Assembly (NCBI GenBank): GCA_004556005.1
Contig: SFJA01000012.1
Span: 1-34,537, forward strand
DNA: 34,537 bases
Source of the DNA: Bacteroidales bacterium
GTDB lineage: Bacteria > Bacteroidota > Bacteroidia > Bacteroidales > UBA932
Reading direction: 5' to 3'
The position numbers and the translations under genes were made by a program. How positions within the stretch are numbered: position 1 is the first letter of the stretch; each line of letters begins with the position of its first letter. Under the pieces are notes generated by a model that did not search any database, had not been told where the DNA came from, and worked only from the letters and a program-made list of their open reading frames with translations. Positions 16,698 through 25,558 of the stretch are shown piece after piece.

Positions 16698-18707
16698 TTA
16701 CCAAATGACAACTCTTTCTTCTTCAGGTCTGTACATCGGGTCGCCTTCCTTGATGCCGAATGCTTCGAAGAAGGTGTCGAGGTTACGGACGCTTACATTA
16801 ACACGGTTTTCGCCGAGTGAGTGTACGTCAAGAAGAGTGAGACGCTGCTTCTCCTGGTCGGTAATGTTCTGTGCCCATACAGTGGCATAAGCAAGATAGA
16901 AGCGCTGTTCTGCGGTAAATCCGTCAATCGGCTCCGGATGCTTGCCGGCAAAGCTGTTCTGCATTGCGGTGTATGCTATGCGCAGGCCACCCTGATCGGC
17001 TATGTTTTCGCCAAGAGTTGCAGCTCCGTTGGCATTGAGGCCAGGAAGTATCTCAATCTGGTCAAACTGAGCCACAAGACCGGCAGTCTTTTGCTTAAAT
17101 GCCTCTGCATCAGCATCTGTCCACCAGTTGTTCATATTTCCTTCCTTGTCAAAGAGCCTTCCCTGGTCGTCAAATCCGTGGGTCATTTCATGGCTGATTA
17201 CCACGCCGATGGCGCCATAATTCACTGCATCGTCAGCATCAGGATTGTAGAACGGTGGCTGAAGGATGCCGGCAGGGAAGCAGATTTCGTTGGTAGTAGG
17301 GTTGTAATAAGCATTGACAGTCTGAGGTGTCATACCCCAGAGACTCTTGTCCACCGGCTTGCCGAGCTTGTCGAGATTGTCCTTGATGTACCACTGTGAA
17401 GCGGCATTGAGGTTCTCGTAGTAACTCTTTGAAGGATCAATCTCAAGCGTAGAGTAATCCTTCCACTTGTCAGGATAACCGATCTTGACGGTAAATGAAG
17501 AAAGTTTCTCCTGGGCCTTTGCCTTGGTGGAGTCACTCATCCAGTCAAGGGCCGCAACATGCTGACCAAGAGCAGTTTGAATATTCTTCACAATCTCGAG
17601 CATACGCTGCTTGTCCTTCTCCGGGAAGTACTTGGCAACATACATTTCGCCAACAGCCTCACCGAGGATTCCGTTAGGCACGCTCATAGCACGCTTCCAG
17701 CGAGGCTTCTGCTCCTGAGCGCCGGACATCTGGCGGGAGAAAAAATCGAAAGAAGCATCGTAAAAATCATCGCTGATGGCGCCACAGGCATCCGTAAGCA
17801 GCTGAGCCTGAAGGTAATGTCTGAGCACTGCAGGGTCAGCCTGAGCGATGAGGGCATCAACGGCGCTGAAGAATGAAGGCATTGCGACGATGACTTTTTC
17901 CTGCTCCGGAATGCCGTAGTAGTCCATACAAACGTCGAAGTGCATATTAGGATAAGTTGCAAAGACTTCCTGACTTGACATAGGATTGTACTGAGCCTGG
18001 ATGTCACGCTGCTGAACCATTGACCAGAACGGCTCTGCGAGGGACATTTCAAAATCAAAGGCATCCCTGGCCTTCTTCTCTGCCTCAGGGTCACCGGCAA
18101 GGGTAAACACCTTTACAAGGAAATTGAGGTATCCGTCCCTGAGCTCAGCCTTGTCAGCATCGAGATAATAGTCGCGGTTGCCCATCGCAAGACCGGACTG
18201 ACCGAGATAGAGCACGTTGGTATTGCTGTCCATAAGGTCAGCATCTACAAAAGAAGACCAGACACCAAGGTTGAGTTTTGCAGCCTCAAGAGCAAAGCCC
18301 TCAGCATCAGAAACTTTCTCGATTTCATCATAATAAGGCTTTACCGGAGCAAATCCCTCGGCGTTGAGTCTGGTGGAGTCGAGCGCCATGGTATAAAGGT
18401 CGGCAATCTTCTGCTCGACGCTGCCCTTTCTGGTCTTGAGTCCTGCAAGCCCCTGGAAGAGCTCGTTGAGGCGGATCTCGTTGTTCTCCCGGAGCACGTC
18501 AAAAGAACCGTAACGGGAGAATTCGGGTTTGAGCGGGTGATTGCGCTGCCAGCCGCGGGTAGCGTACGCATAAAAGTCCTGACCCGGCGCGACGGTCGTG
18601 TCGAGGTTGGAAAGGTCGATTGCAGGGACGCTCACTCGAGTCTGACCCCCATTACAGGCAACTGCAGCCATAGCAATCATTGTCATTGTCAAAATTCTGT
18701 ATTTCAT
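16698..18707 (-). CDS. M13-family zinc metallopeptidase lipoprotein (neprilysin/PepO-like)
   Basis: 669 aa with lipobox Cys18 (AAVAC), so anchored in the envelope. Zinc site HEMTH is at 506-510 (His506, Glu507, His510), the third ligand is Glu567 in ENIADQGG (Asp571 also conserved), and the substrate-binding NAYYNP stretch lies upstream. The usual long helical N-terminal domain and the C-terminal CW-like ending (here VVIW) are recognisable. Family members cut oligopeptides. It is a single gene transcribed towards the PUL end, with a matched -7 element 46 bases upstream, and it is divergent from pflB. All marks of an active enzyme are kept. Confidence 0.95.
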   Translation of the reverse strand: MKYRILTMTMIAMAAVACNGGQTRVSVPAIDLSNLDTTVAPGQDFYAYATRGWQRNHPLKPEFSRYGSFDVLRENNEIRLNELFQGLAGLKTRKGSVEQKIADLYTMALDSTRLNAEGFAPVKPYYDEIEKVSDAEGFALEAAKLNLGVWSSFVDADLMDSNTNVLYLGQSGLAMGNRDYYLDADKAELRDGYLNFLVKVFTLAGDPEAEKKARDAFDFEMSLAEPFWSMVQQRDIQAQYNPMSSQEVFATYPNMHFDVCMDYYGIPEQEKVIVAMPSFFSAVDALIAQADPAVLRHYLQAQLLTDACGAISDDFYDASFDFFSRQMSGAQEQKPRWKRAMSVPNGILGEAVGEMYVAKYFPEKDKQRMLEIVKNIQTALGQHVAALDWMSDSTKAKAQEKLSSFTVKIGYPDKWKDYSTLEIDPSKSYYENLNAASQWYIKDNLDKLGKPVDKSLWGMTPQTVNAYYNPTTNEICFPAGILQPPFYNPDADDAVNYGAIGVVISHEMTHGFDDQGRLFDKEGNMNNWWTDADAEAFKQKTAGLVAQFDQIEILPGLNANGAATLGENIADQGGLRIAYTAMQNSFAGKHPEPIDGFTAEQRFYLAYATVWAQNITDQEKQRLTLLDVHSLGENRVNVSVRNLDTFFEAFGIKEGDPMYRPEEERVVIW

Positions 18708-18752
18708 ACCATATAAAAAATTTCCAATTTATAAGTTTTCAAAATTGGATGA

Positions 18753-18760
18753 CAAAATTA
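18753..18760 (-). promoter_or_regulatory. Promoter -7 element for the M13 peptidase gene
   Basis: TAATTTTG on the minus strand matches TAnnTTTG exactly, ending 45 bases before the ATG at 18707. A -33 element at ideal spacing was not seen. Confidence 0.4.
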
Positions 18761-18777
18761 CTCAAAAAAATATATAA

Positions 18778-18844
18778 ATCCATATCAATGGATATCTACC
18801 TTTGTCAGAGCCTTCAAAACTGGCAGAAATATAAACTATCTTTG
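18778..18844 (+). promoter_or_regulatory. pflB promoter region with two -7 elements and an inverted repeat
   Basis: Two exact TAnnTTTG matches, TACCTTTG at 18797-18804 and TATCTTTG at 18837-18844, lie 40 bases apart upstream of the ATG at 18870. An inverted repeat ATCCAT-atca-ATGGAT (18778-18793) sits just upstream of the first and could be an operator. Two start sites would allow separate control of pyruvate formate-lyase. Confidence 0.5.
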
Positions 18845-18869
18845 TCGCCGAAACACAGAATTGACATAT

Positions 18870-21110
18870 ATGAAACTCAGCAATCAACTGACCAGCTTCG
18901 ACGGATTCATCTGGAAACGCGAGATTAACGTACGCGACTTTATCCAGCACAACTACACCCCTTATGAGGGCGACGAATCATTCCTCGCAGGACCTACGCA
19001 AAAGACTCTCAAAATTTGGGCTCAACTCTCGGAAATGTTTAAAACAGAGAGAGAAAAGGGCGTTTATGACACAGAAACCAAGCTTCCTCAGAGCATAACC
19101 ACCTACGGTCCCGGATACATAGACAGGGACAACGAGGTCATAGTCGGGCTGCAGACCGACGCCCCGCTGAAAAGAGGAATTTTCCCGAAGGGAGGGATAA
19201 GGATGGTCGAGTCCGCCCTCAAGGCCTACGGATATGAGCTCGACCCGTCAACAAAAGAAATTTATACCAAGTACCGCAAGACACATAACGAAGGTGTTTT
19301 CTCCGCATACACGGCCGACATCAGAGCAGCAAGGCATTCGCACATAATCACCGGACTGCCTGACGCTTACGGACGCGGACGCATCATCGGAGACTACCGC
19401 AGAGTGGCGCTCTACGGCGTGAACAACCTCATCGAGGAAAAGAAGCGCTTCCTCGACAGGCTTGACATTCAGGAAATTACGGAAGAATGCATACGTCAGC
19501 GCGAGGAAGTCAGCGAGCAGATTGCAGCGCTCAAGGACTTCGTCAAGATGTGCGAAGCCTACGGCTTTGACGTGACCAGGCCGGCGCAGAACGCACGCGA
19601 GGCGGTGCAGTTCGTCTATTTCGCCTACCTCGCAGCAGTCAAGGACCAGGACGGCGCCGCAATGTCCATCGGACGCATCAGCACCTTCCTCGACATCTTC
19701 ATCGAAAAGGACCTGAAAGAGGGAATTCTTACAGAGGAGGAGGCGCAGGAACTGATTGACCAGATGGTGATTAAGCTGCGTATCGTCCGCTTCCTCAGGA
19801 CCCCGGAATACAACGACCTGTTCTCCGGCGACCCGGTTTGGGTAACGGCTTCCGAGGGCGGAATGGGCCTGGACGGGCGCACCCTTGTAACCAAGACCTG
19901 CTTCCGAATGTTGCACACCCTCGAGAACCTCGGACCTGCACCGGAACCTAACCTGACCGTCCTCTGGTCGGAGCGTCTGCCACAGGCCTGGAAGCGCTAC
20001 TGCGCCAAGATAAGCATCAAGACCAGCGCGATCCAGTACGAAAACGACGACCTGATGAGGGTGGATTACGGTGACGACTACGGCATAGCCTGCTGCGTTT
20101 CGCCTATGCGCATCGGCAAGCAGATGCAGTTCTTCGGAGCGCGCGCCAACCTCGCGAAATGCCTGCTCTACGCAATCAACGGCGGTCGCGACGAAATCAC
20201 CGGCGAGCAGATTTCACCGTCCTACGCCCCTATTTCGGGCGAATTCCTCGAGTACGACGAGGTCATGGACAAATTCGAGCAGATGATGCGCTGGCTTGCC
20301 AAGGTTTATGTCAACGCGCTGAAAATCATCCACTATATGCACGACAAGTACGACTACGAGGCGTTCGAAATGGCCCTGCACGACGGTGACGTAATGCGCA
20401 CCAGGGCAACGGGCATAGCCGGACTCTCCATCGTAGCCGACTCGCTTGCCGCCATCAAGTTCGGCAAGGTCCGCGTAATACGCGACGAAAGAGGACTCGC
20501 TGTGGGATTTGAGAATGTCGGTGAACCTTACGTGCCTTTCGGCAACAACGACGACAAGACCGATGCCCTTGCGCTGATGGTGACTGAGAAGTTTATGGAA
20601 TTTCTCCGCCAGCACGAGACCTACCGCAACGCCGTTCCGACCCAGTCGCTGCTGACCATCACCTCCAACGTGGTTTACGGAAAGAAGACAGGAGCCACCC
20701 CTGACGGCAGACCTGCCGGAGTGCCTTTCGCACCGGGAGCCAACCCTATGAACGGGCGCGACGTCAAGGGAGCTGTCGCAGCCCTCGCTTCAGTGGCGAA
20801 ACTGCCATTCCAGCACTCGCAGGACGGCATTTCATACACTTTTGCAATCAGTCCTGCAACACTCGGAAAAAGCGACGATGCGAAGATTGACAACCTGGTA
20901 GGCCTGATGGACGGATACTTCACACCGGACGGAGGACACCACCTCAACGTGAACGTATTTGACCGTGAGCTTCTTGTTGATGCGATGGAGCATCCTGAAA
21001 AATATCCGCAGCTGACCATTCGCGTATCCGGTTATGCAGTTAACTTCATCAAGCTTACCCGCGACCAGCAGCTCGACGTCATCTCGAGAACCATCAACCA
21101 GACGCTGTAA
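18870..21110 (+). CDS. pflB: Pyruvate formate-lyase (formate C-acetyltransferase)
   Basis: 746 aa from ATG 18870 (the longer frame would need TTG at 18861). Cytoplasmic glycyl-radical enzyme converting pyruvate and CoA to acetyl-CoA and formate in anaerobes. Active-site Cys408-Cys409 lie in IACCVSPMRIG, matching Cys418-Cys419 of the Escherichia coli enzyme. The glycyl-radical loop RVSGYAV near the C-terminus carries Gly721 (E. coli Gly734). This identifies true PFL rather than a glycerol dehydratase-type relative, which lacks the second Cys. The activase gene follows after 3 bases. A 222-codon antisense frame at 19248-19916 is a shadow of this GC-biased gene. Confidence 0.97.
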   Translation: MKLSNQLTSFDGFIWKREINVRDFIQHNYTPYEGDESFLAGPTQKTLKIWAQLSEMFKTEREKGVYDTETKLPQSITTYGPGYIDRDNEVIVGLQTDAPLKRGIFPKGGIRMVESALKAYGYELDPSTKEIYTKYRKTHNEGVFSAYTADIRAARHSHIITGLPDAYGRGRIIGDYRRVALYGVNNLIEEKKRFLDRLDIQEITEECIRQREEVSEQIAALKDFVKMCEAYGFDVTRPAQNAREAVQFVYFAYLAAVKDQDGAAMSIGRISTFLDIFIEKDLKEGILTEEEAQELIDQMVIKLRIVRFLRTPEYNDLFSGDPVWVTASEGGMGLDGRTLVTKTCFRMLHTLENLGPAPEPNLTVLWSERLPQAWKRYCAKISIKTSAIQYENDDLMRVDYGDDYGIACCVSPMRIGKQMQFFGARANLAKCLLYAINGGRDEITGEQISPSYAPISGEFLEYDEVMDKFEQMMRWLAKVYVNALKIIHYMHDKYDYEAFEMALHDGDVMRTRATGIAGLSIVADSLAAIKFGKVRVIRDERGLAVGFENVGEPYVPFGNNDDKTDALALMVTEKFMEFLRQHETYRNAVPTQSLLTITSNVVYGKKTGATPDGRPAGVPFAPGANPMNGRDVKGAVAALASVAKLPFQHSQDGISYTFAISPATLGKSDDAKIDNLVGLMDGYFTPDGGHHLNVNVFDRELLVDAMEHPEKYPQLTIRVSGYAVNFIKLTRDQQLDVISRTINQTL

Positions 21111-21113
21111 GCA

Positions 21114-21851
21114 ATGACCGAGCTTCGCGGCAGGATACATTCCCTTGAGAGTTTCGGCACCGTGGACGGCCCAGGCATAAGGTTCGTAAGCTTTATGCAG
21201 GGCTGTCCGCTGCGCTGCCGCTTCTGCCATAACCCGGACACCTGGGACCCAGCAGCGCCAGTGCAGTACCTGATGACTCCGGAAGAACTGCTTGCCGAAA
21301 CCCTGCGCTACCGCAGTTTCATCCGCAAGGGAGGCGTAACTGTCAGCGGCGGCGAGCCTCTGGCGCAGGCAGCATTTGTCCGTGAGTACTTTGCTCTATG
21401 TCAGGCAAATGGCCTGCATACTGCCCTGGATACTTCCGGTTCAGTTTATAATGCTCAGGCTCTTGGCGTGCTGGATCATACCGATCTGGTTCTGCTGGAT
21501 GTCAAGACCGTCGATGCTGAAGAGCACAAGGCCTGGACAGGAGTAGAGGCGGAGAATAACAGGCGCTTCCTCGAACATCTGCAAAGCATTGGCAAACCCG
21601 TGTGGATCAGACAGGTAATGGTCCCGGGACATACCTGTGGCGAGGCGTACCTAAGCCGCCTCGCTGACTACCTGCGAACTTTCAGCGTGGTTGAAAGGGT
21701 CGAACTGCTCCCCTATCACACTATGGGAATCTACAAATACCGCAGTCTGGGCATGGCTTACCCTCTCGAAGGCGTAGAAGCAATGAGCGCAGAAGAGGCC
21801 GCCCGCTCGCGCAGTTTCCTCAAAGGCCTGCTCAACGTAGAGGTAGGATAA
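21114..21851 (+). CDS. pflA: Pyruvate formate-lyase activating enzyme
   Basis: 245 aa radical-SAM enzyme that installs the glycyl radical in PflB using S-adenosylmethionine and a [4Fe-4S] cluster. The cluster motif CxxxCxxC is Cys31, Cys35, Cys38 (GCPLRCRFCHNP), preceded by the PFL-activase hallmark SFGTVDGPGIRFV. The SAM-binding GGEP motif follows in TVSGGEPL. Normal family length. It is 3 bases downstream of pflB, so both are made from one transcript. No second (glycerol dehydratase type) ferredoxin insert is present. Confidence 0.97.
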   Translation: MTELRGRIHSLESFGTVDGPGIRFVSFMQGCPLRCRFCHNPDTWDPAAPVQYLMTPEELLAETLRYRSFIRKGGVTVSGGEPLAQAAFVREYFALCQANGLHTALDTSGSVYNAQALGVLDHTDLVLLDVKTVDAEEHKAWTGVEAENNRRFLEHLQSIGKPVWIRQVMVPGHTCGEAYLSRLADYLRTFSVVERVELLPYHTMGIYKYRSLGMAYPLEGVEAMSAEEAARSRSFLKGLLNVEVG

Positions 21852-21859
21852 AATACCTT

Positions 21860-21918
21860 TTGCCCAAGGCCTTGAGGGAAGGTGAAGCGGCGGTAGCGCT
21901 GCTGATATGATAGCTGCG
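21860..21918. terminator. Possible terminator region between convergent pflA and feoB-like genes
   Basis: The gap holds a palindrome CAAGGCCTTG (about 21864-21873) and a hairpin AGCGGCG-gtag-CGCTGCT near 21886-21903. Neither has a clear T-tract, so termination is only a guess. Confidence 0.25.
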
Positions 21919-21930
21919 CACAGGGAAGCA

Positions 21931-23937
21931 TCAGAGGAACAGGCTGATGACTCTGAATGCAAGGAATGCCATAATCCAGGCAAGGACAAGGGAATTGACC
22001 ACTACAAACGCAGCCCATCTGACTCCCACCTCCTTGCGCAGGGCCGACACTGTAGCGACACAAGGGAAATAAAGCAGGACAAAGAGCATAAACGCCCAGC
22101 TCGTTGCCGGGGTGAAGATTTTGTCCTCCCTGAGCACGGTCGCAAGAGGGCGACCGCCGTCTTCTCCGTCCTCGGAGCCGTGGTACAAAATTCCCATCGT
22201 GCTGACTATCGCCTCCTTTGCTGGCAGTCCGGTCAGCAGGCTGACATTCATCTTCCAGTCAAAGCCCAGTGGCTCCATGACGGGCGACATCGCCTTTCCC
22301 ACCATGGCAAGGTAGGACTGTTCCGGATCCGAGCCGTTGTTGGTCTTGGATGCGGGGAAGAATTCGAGCGCCCAGATAATTACAGAGGCGGCGAGTATGA
22401 CGGTCGAAATCTTCTGCAGGTAGTCGGCGACCCTTTCCCAAATGTGCAGGCCGGTGTTCCGCCAGGTAGGCATGCGGAAAGGCGGCAGAACGGACACATA
22501 GTCCTCGTCAACCATTCGGAACCAACGGGTATGCTTCATCACAAAGGCGAAAAGTATGGACAGCAGTATGCCTATGGCATAAAGCGAGACCATCACGAGC
22601 GCCCTGTGATTTGGGAAAAACGCTGATACGAAGAGCAGATATACCGGAAGCCGCGCACTGCAGCTCATAAACGGTATCATCAGCATCGTAAGTGTCCTGT
22701 CCCTGGGATTTTCAATCTGCTTTGCCGCCATTATTGCCGGAACGTTGCATCCGAATCCTATCAGCATAGGTATGAAGGAACGGCCGTGCAGACCTACCAG
22801 GTGCATTATCTTGTCCATCAGAAAGGCCGCACGCGCCATATATCCGGAGTCTTCCAGCAGCGAGAGGAAAAAGAACATTATTACAATGTTGGGGAGAAAG
22901 GCAAGCACGGAACCCACGCCCTGCAGCACGCCGTCAACCATCATACTGGAGAACCATCCCGGAGCAAGGACTCCGCCGAGCCAGTTGCAGAGGGCATTGA
23001 CTCCCGATTCTATCCATCCTTGCGGATATGCGCCGAGTGTAAAGGTACATTGGAACACGGCAAGAAGTATGAGTATCATCAGCGGGAATCCTAGCCATTT
23101 GCTGGTAAGCAGGGCATCCAGTTTCATCGCAAAGCTGTGGTCGGAGTCGTCGCTACCGTGTACTACCGTCTCCTGCAGTGCACCTGAAACGTAGCCGCGC
23201 CTTGCTCGCGCCACGAGGATCTCTGATGGTTCTCCGAAAGTCTTTTCGAGGAAGTCGTGCGCCTTGCGGGAAACCGACAGAACCTCATCGGAGTTTGGCA
23301 GGGAATGGACGTAAGGCATTATGTAATCCTGGTGCTCAAGCAGGCGTACCGCCACGTAGCGTTCGGAGAAATGCAGCCATTGTTCGTGTCCCTTGTGTAT
23401 TGCCGCCGAAATCTTTGAGATGGCCTTTTCGACATCCTGTCCGTACGGCACGCTGACCTTGCGCTCGTATGGCTCCGCCGATATCCGAACCAGGGTCTGT
23501 ATCAGTTCAGTGTCGGTACCGAGGTCTTCGGCATTGCTGATTACGACAGGCATTCCGAGCATCCTGGACAGCTGTCTGATGTCCAGGGAGTGCCCCGTGT
23601 CGAGAAACTGCCTGTAATTGCGTATGGCAATCACGACATTGATATCCATATCGTTGAGCTTGGTCACAGGATAGAGGGTATCTTCAAGATGCAGGGCATC
23701 CACGAGGTGAAGAACCATATCCGACGGCGCATCGAGTATGGAAGAAATCTCGGGCATTATGTTGAATCGCAAAAGGCAGCCGTCACACTGTACGGTCCTT
23801 TCTGAAAGATTTGCCGCAAGGGCGAGAGGAGAAGTATTGCCGGTCACTGCCACTCTTATGCATTGAGCAGCACCCTTTGATGCCTTCAGAGGGCAACTGT
23901 GGCATTCTCCATTGCAGTTGAATGTATCCATGTCCAC
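21931..23937 (-). CDS. FeoB-type ferrous iron transporter with degenerate GTPase domain
   Basis: 668 aa. The C-terminal two thirds are a clear FeoB permease with gate motifs FIPMLIGFGCNVPAIMA and PFMSCSARLPVY, the SGYMARAAF segment and about eight membrane helices. The N-terminal part aligns with FeoB G domains in its spacing and in VVIAI...LDIRQLSRMLGMPVV, but the nucleotide motifs are gone. The P-loop is GNTSPLALAANL (Gly33-Leu44) with no GK(S/T), the DxPG motif and switch region are absent, and the NxxD motif reads RNYR. A Cys-rich head replaces the usual start, with Cys8, 12, 15, 26, 51 and 54. The frame is unbroken, so this is not a simple frameshift. No feoA is adjacent. Transport probably remains, with GTP control lost or supplied by another protein. 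Confidence 0.88.
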   Translation of the reverse strand: MDMDTFNCNGECHSCPLKASKGAAQCIRVAVTGNTSPLALAANLSERTVQCDGCLLRFNIMPEISSILDAPSDMVLHLVDALHLEDTLYPVTKLNDMDINVVIAIRNYRQFLDTGHSLDIRQLSRMLGMPVVISNAEDLGTDTELIQTLVRISAEPYERKVSVPYGQDVEKAISKISAAIHKGHEQWLHFSERYVAVRLLEHQDYIMPYVHSLPNSDEVLSVSRKAHDFLEKTFGEPSEILVARARRGYVSGALQETVVHGSDDSDHSFAMKLDALLTSKWLGFPLMILILLAVFQCTFTLGAYPQGWIESGVNALCNWLGGVLAPGWFSSMMVDGVLQGVGSVLAFLPNIVIMFFFLSLLEDSGYMARAAFLMDKIMHLVGLHGRSFIPMLIGFGCNVPAIMAAKQIENPRDRTLTMLMIPFMSCSARLPVYLLFVSAFFPNHRALVMVSLYAIGILLSILFAFVMKHTRWFRMVDEDYVSVLPPFRMPTWRNTGLHIWERVADYLQKISTVILAASVIIWALEFFPASKTNNGSDPEQSYLAMVGKAMSPVMEPLGFDWKMNVSLLTGLPAKEAIVSTMGILYHGSEDGEDGGRPLATVLREDKIFTPATSWAFMLFVLLYFPCVATVSALRKEVGVRWAAFVVVNSLVLAWIMAFLAFRVISLFL

Positions 23938-23956
23938 TGGGTATTAAATAATCGCA

Positions 23957-23964
23957 CAAAGATA
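23957..23964 (-). promoter_or_regulatory. Promoter -7 element for the feoB-like gene
   Basis: TATCTTTG on the minus strand is an exact TAnnTTTG match, 19 bases before the ATG at 23937, within the 66-base gap after the upstream serine hydrolase gene. Confidence 0.5.
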
Positions 23965-24003
23965 CACAAAATGTCGGACAGTTCCGAGGAATCGTGCCGG
24001 CAA

Positions 24004-25224
24004 TCAATTGATTCGGCCGGTATATTCGCTTACGGAGTTGTCGGTAACGTAATTGAAGAAATTGTCCTGGGCTTTCTGGAGAGCCTTTTCCCAGCCCTTC
24101 TTTCCTTTCGAAATCTGCACTACCAGCATCTTGAGCTCCTTTGTGTGCCAGTTTACCGAGCAGTTGGTTCCAAAGGCGCCACCGTGACCGAACCAGCCAT
24201 TCTCGCTGTCCACGACAGGAGCGGTAAGTCCGAGCGAATACCCTCCCATATCGGCAGGACGGGTGCTGACTGCCAGCAGATTCTTCACCGTCTCCTCCTT
24301 GAGAACTCGCACACCGTTGTCGCCCACACCGAGATTCATCAGCATCTTGTAGAACTTGATCTGATCCTCGGCAGTCGTCCACAGGCCAGCTCCGGCAGAC
24401 GGAAAGATATAATACCTGTTGTAAGGCCTTTGCATAGAAGGGTTTTCCTCTACCCATACGGCTTTCTCGCCGGGTTTTACGTCATAAAGTTCTATCTTTT
24501 TCCGCAACTGCCTGTCAGTCGGCCTGAAAGTGGTATGCTTCATTCCCAGAGGGTCAAGCACCGTCTGCTTGAGGTAAACGTCCCAAGGCATTCCGGTCAC
24601 GACCTCGATGACGGCCGCCGCAATGTCGATTCCGGTGTTGGAATACTGGACGGCAGTTCCCGGCTCGAAGAGCAGAGGACAGGCAGCGGCGATTGCGGCA
24701 ACCTGCCTCAGAGGAGCTCCACCGGACCAACCGCCGCCACGAATCTTGGTGCTCTTGGCGCAGATCTCAAACGGAAATCCGCCGGTATGGTTTAGTACCA
24801 TCCTGATAGTCAGCGGAGTACGGGCCAATCTGAGCGTTCTGGTACTGTCGGTTTGAGAGTCGATTACATAAAGCTGACTAAACTCCGGAAGATACTTTGA
24901 CACCGGGTCGTCAAGCTGCACGCGTCCTTCCTCTATGAGCTTTGCCATAGTCACGCCGCAGAATCCCTTGGTCTGGGAACACTGCATATAGATGTCAGTC
25001 AACTTTATCGGACGCTTTTTCTCCATGTCCGAATAGCCTATGCAGCAGGTTTCCTGAACTCCGTCCTTATATAATATGCTGATTGCGCCGGCGAGTTCAC
25101 CGCTCTCGACGTAAGGCCTGAGGGCATCCTCTGCAAAATGGGTCTTGGACTTGGTAACGGCGCTGCAAAGTGTTCCTGCAAGAAGGAGTGCAGCAGACAG
25201 AAGTGTGGTCAGTATCTTTTTCAT
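24004..25224 (-). CDS. Class C beta-lactamase-like serine hydrolase, secreted
   Basis: 406 aa from ATG at 25224, chosen because it gives the signal peptide MKKILTTLLSAALLLAGTLC; a longer frame to 25272 adds 16 residues and would cover the promoter. The serine beta-lactamase/penicillin-binding fold is shown by SQTK (Ser83, Lys86), YSN in QYSNTG, and HGG (HGGAFG) in place of KTG. Such proteins act as D-alanyl carboxypeptidases, esterases or amidases, and the substrate cannot be told here. Cys20 lies near the signal cleavage site, so a lipoprotein is possible although LAGTLC is an imperfect lipobox. It has its own promoter, and feoB follows on the same strand. Confidence 0.9.
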   Translation of the reverse strand: MKKILTTLLSAALLLAGTLCSAVTKSKTHFAEDALRPYVESGELAGAISILYKDGVQETCCIGYSDMEKKRPIKLTDIYMQCSQTKGFCGVTMAKLIEEGRVQLDDPVSKYLPEFSQLYVIDSQTDSTRTLRLARTPLTIRMVLNHTGGFPFEICAKSTKIRGGGWSGGAPLRQVAAIAAACPLLFEPGTAVQYSNTGIDIAAAVIEVVTGMPWDVYLKQTVLDPLGMKHTTFRPTDRQLRKKIELYDVKPGEKAVWVEENPSMQRPYNRYYIFPSAGAGLWTTAEDQIKFYKMLMNLGVGDNGVRVLKEETVKNLLAVSTRPADMGGYSLGLTAPVVDSENGWFGHGGAFGTNCSVNWHTKELKMLVVQISKGKKGWEKALQKAQDNFFNYVTDNSVSEYTGRIN

Positions 25225-25241
25225 TGCAATAAGTATTTGTA

Positions 25242-25272
25242 CAAAACTAACACTTTTTGCAGAGAATAGCAA
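25242..25272 (-). promoter_or_regulatory. Complete Bacteroidetes promoter for the serine hydrolase gene
   Basis: TTG (25272-25270) and TAGTTTTG (25249-25242) on the minus strand are separated by 20 bases, the ideal spacing. The -7 element ends 17 bases before the ATG at 25224. Confidence 0.65.
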
Positions 25273-25278
25273 TGAAAA

Positions 25279-25309
25279 TTTGGATTGTATGCAACAATAG
25301 TTATATTTG
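25279..25309 (+). promoter_or_regulatory. Complete Bacteroidetes promoter for the AbrB-like/acyltransferase operon
   Basis: TTTG (25279-25282) and TATATTTG (25302-25309) are separated by 19 bases, matching TTTG-N19-TAnnTTTG. The AbrB-like ATG is at 25349. Confidence 0.65.
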
Positions 25310-25348
25310 TGGGAAATTTCTTACTAATAATACTAATCGCACGAAATT

Positions 25349-25558
25349 ATGCAGGAAAAAGACGGAAAATACATCTTCGGTGTCGTAAAGGTCGGTGACA
25401 AGGGACAGATAGTCATTCCGAAGGACGCAAGAAAGATTTACGGACTGGAGAGCGGCGATGCTCTGCTGGTCCTCGGGGACAGCAACGGAATAGCGCTTGT
25501 CAAAACCGAAATATTTCAATCAGTAATATCCAACGTTATGGAGGGCTTTCAGAAATGA
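25349..25558 (+). CDS. AbrB/SpoVT-type swapped-hairpin DNA-binding protein
   Basis: 69 aa. The single domain has the AbrB/MazE/SpoVT signature VGDKGQIVIPKDARKIYGLESGDALLVL (about residues 15-43). These small dimeric proteins act as transition-state regulators or antitoxins. No toxin gene is adjacent; instead the stop codon overlaps the start of an acyltransferase gene (ATGA at 25555-25558), so the two are coupled. It may regulate its own operon. The short C-terminal tail after residue 55 is not recognised. Confidence 0.88.
   Translation: MQEKDGKYIFGVVKVGDKGQIVIPKDARKIYGLESGDALLVLGDSNGIALVKTEIFQSVISNVMEGFQK

Noticed and set aside
19248..19916. 222-codon antisense open frame inside pflB
   Set aside because: It lies wholly within a certain gene, has no family motifs, and is explained by codon bias of pflB.
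21931..23937. Reading the missing FeoB GTPase motifs as a frameshift or sequencing error
   Set aside because: The frame is open throughout, the flanking G-domain-like segments stay in register, and the losses affect separate motifs; a single error cannot explain them.
25225..25272. N-terminal extension of the serine hydrolase
   Set aside because: It would translate through a complete promoter and put 16 residues before the signal peptide.
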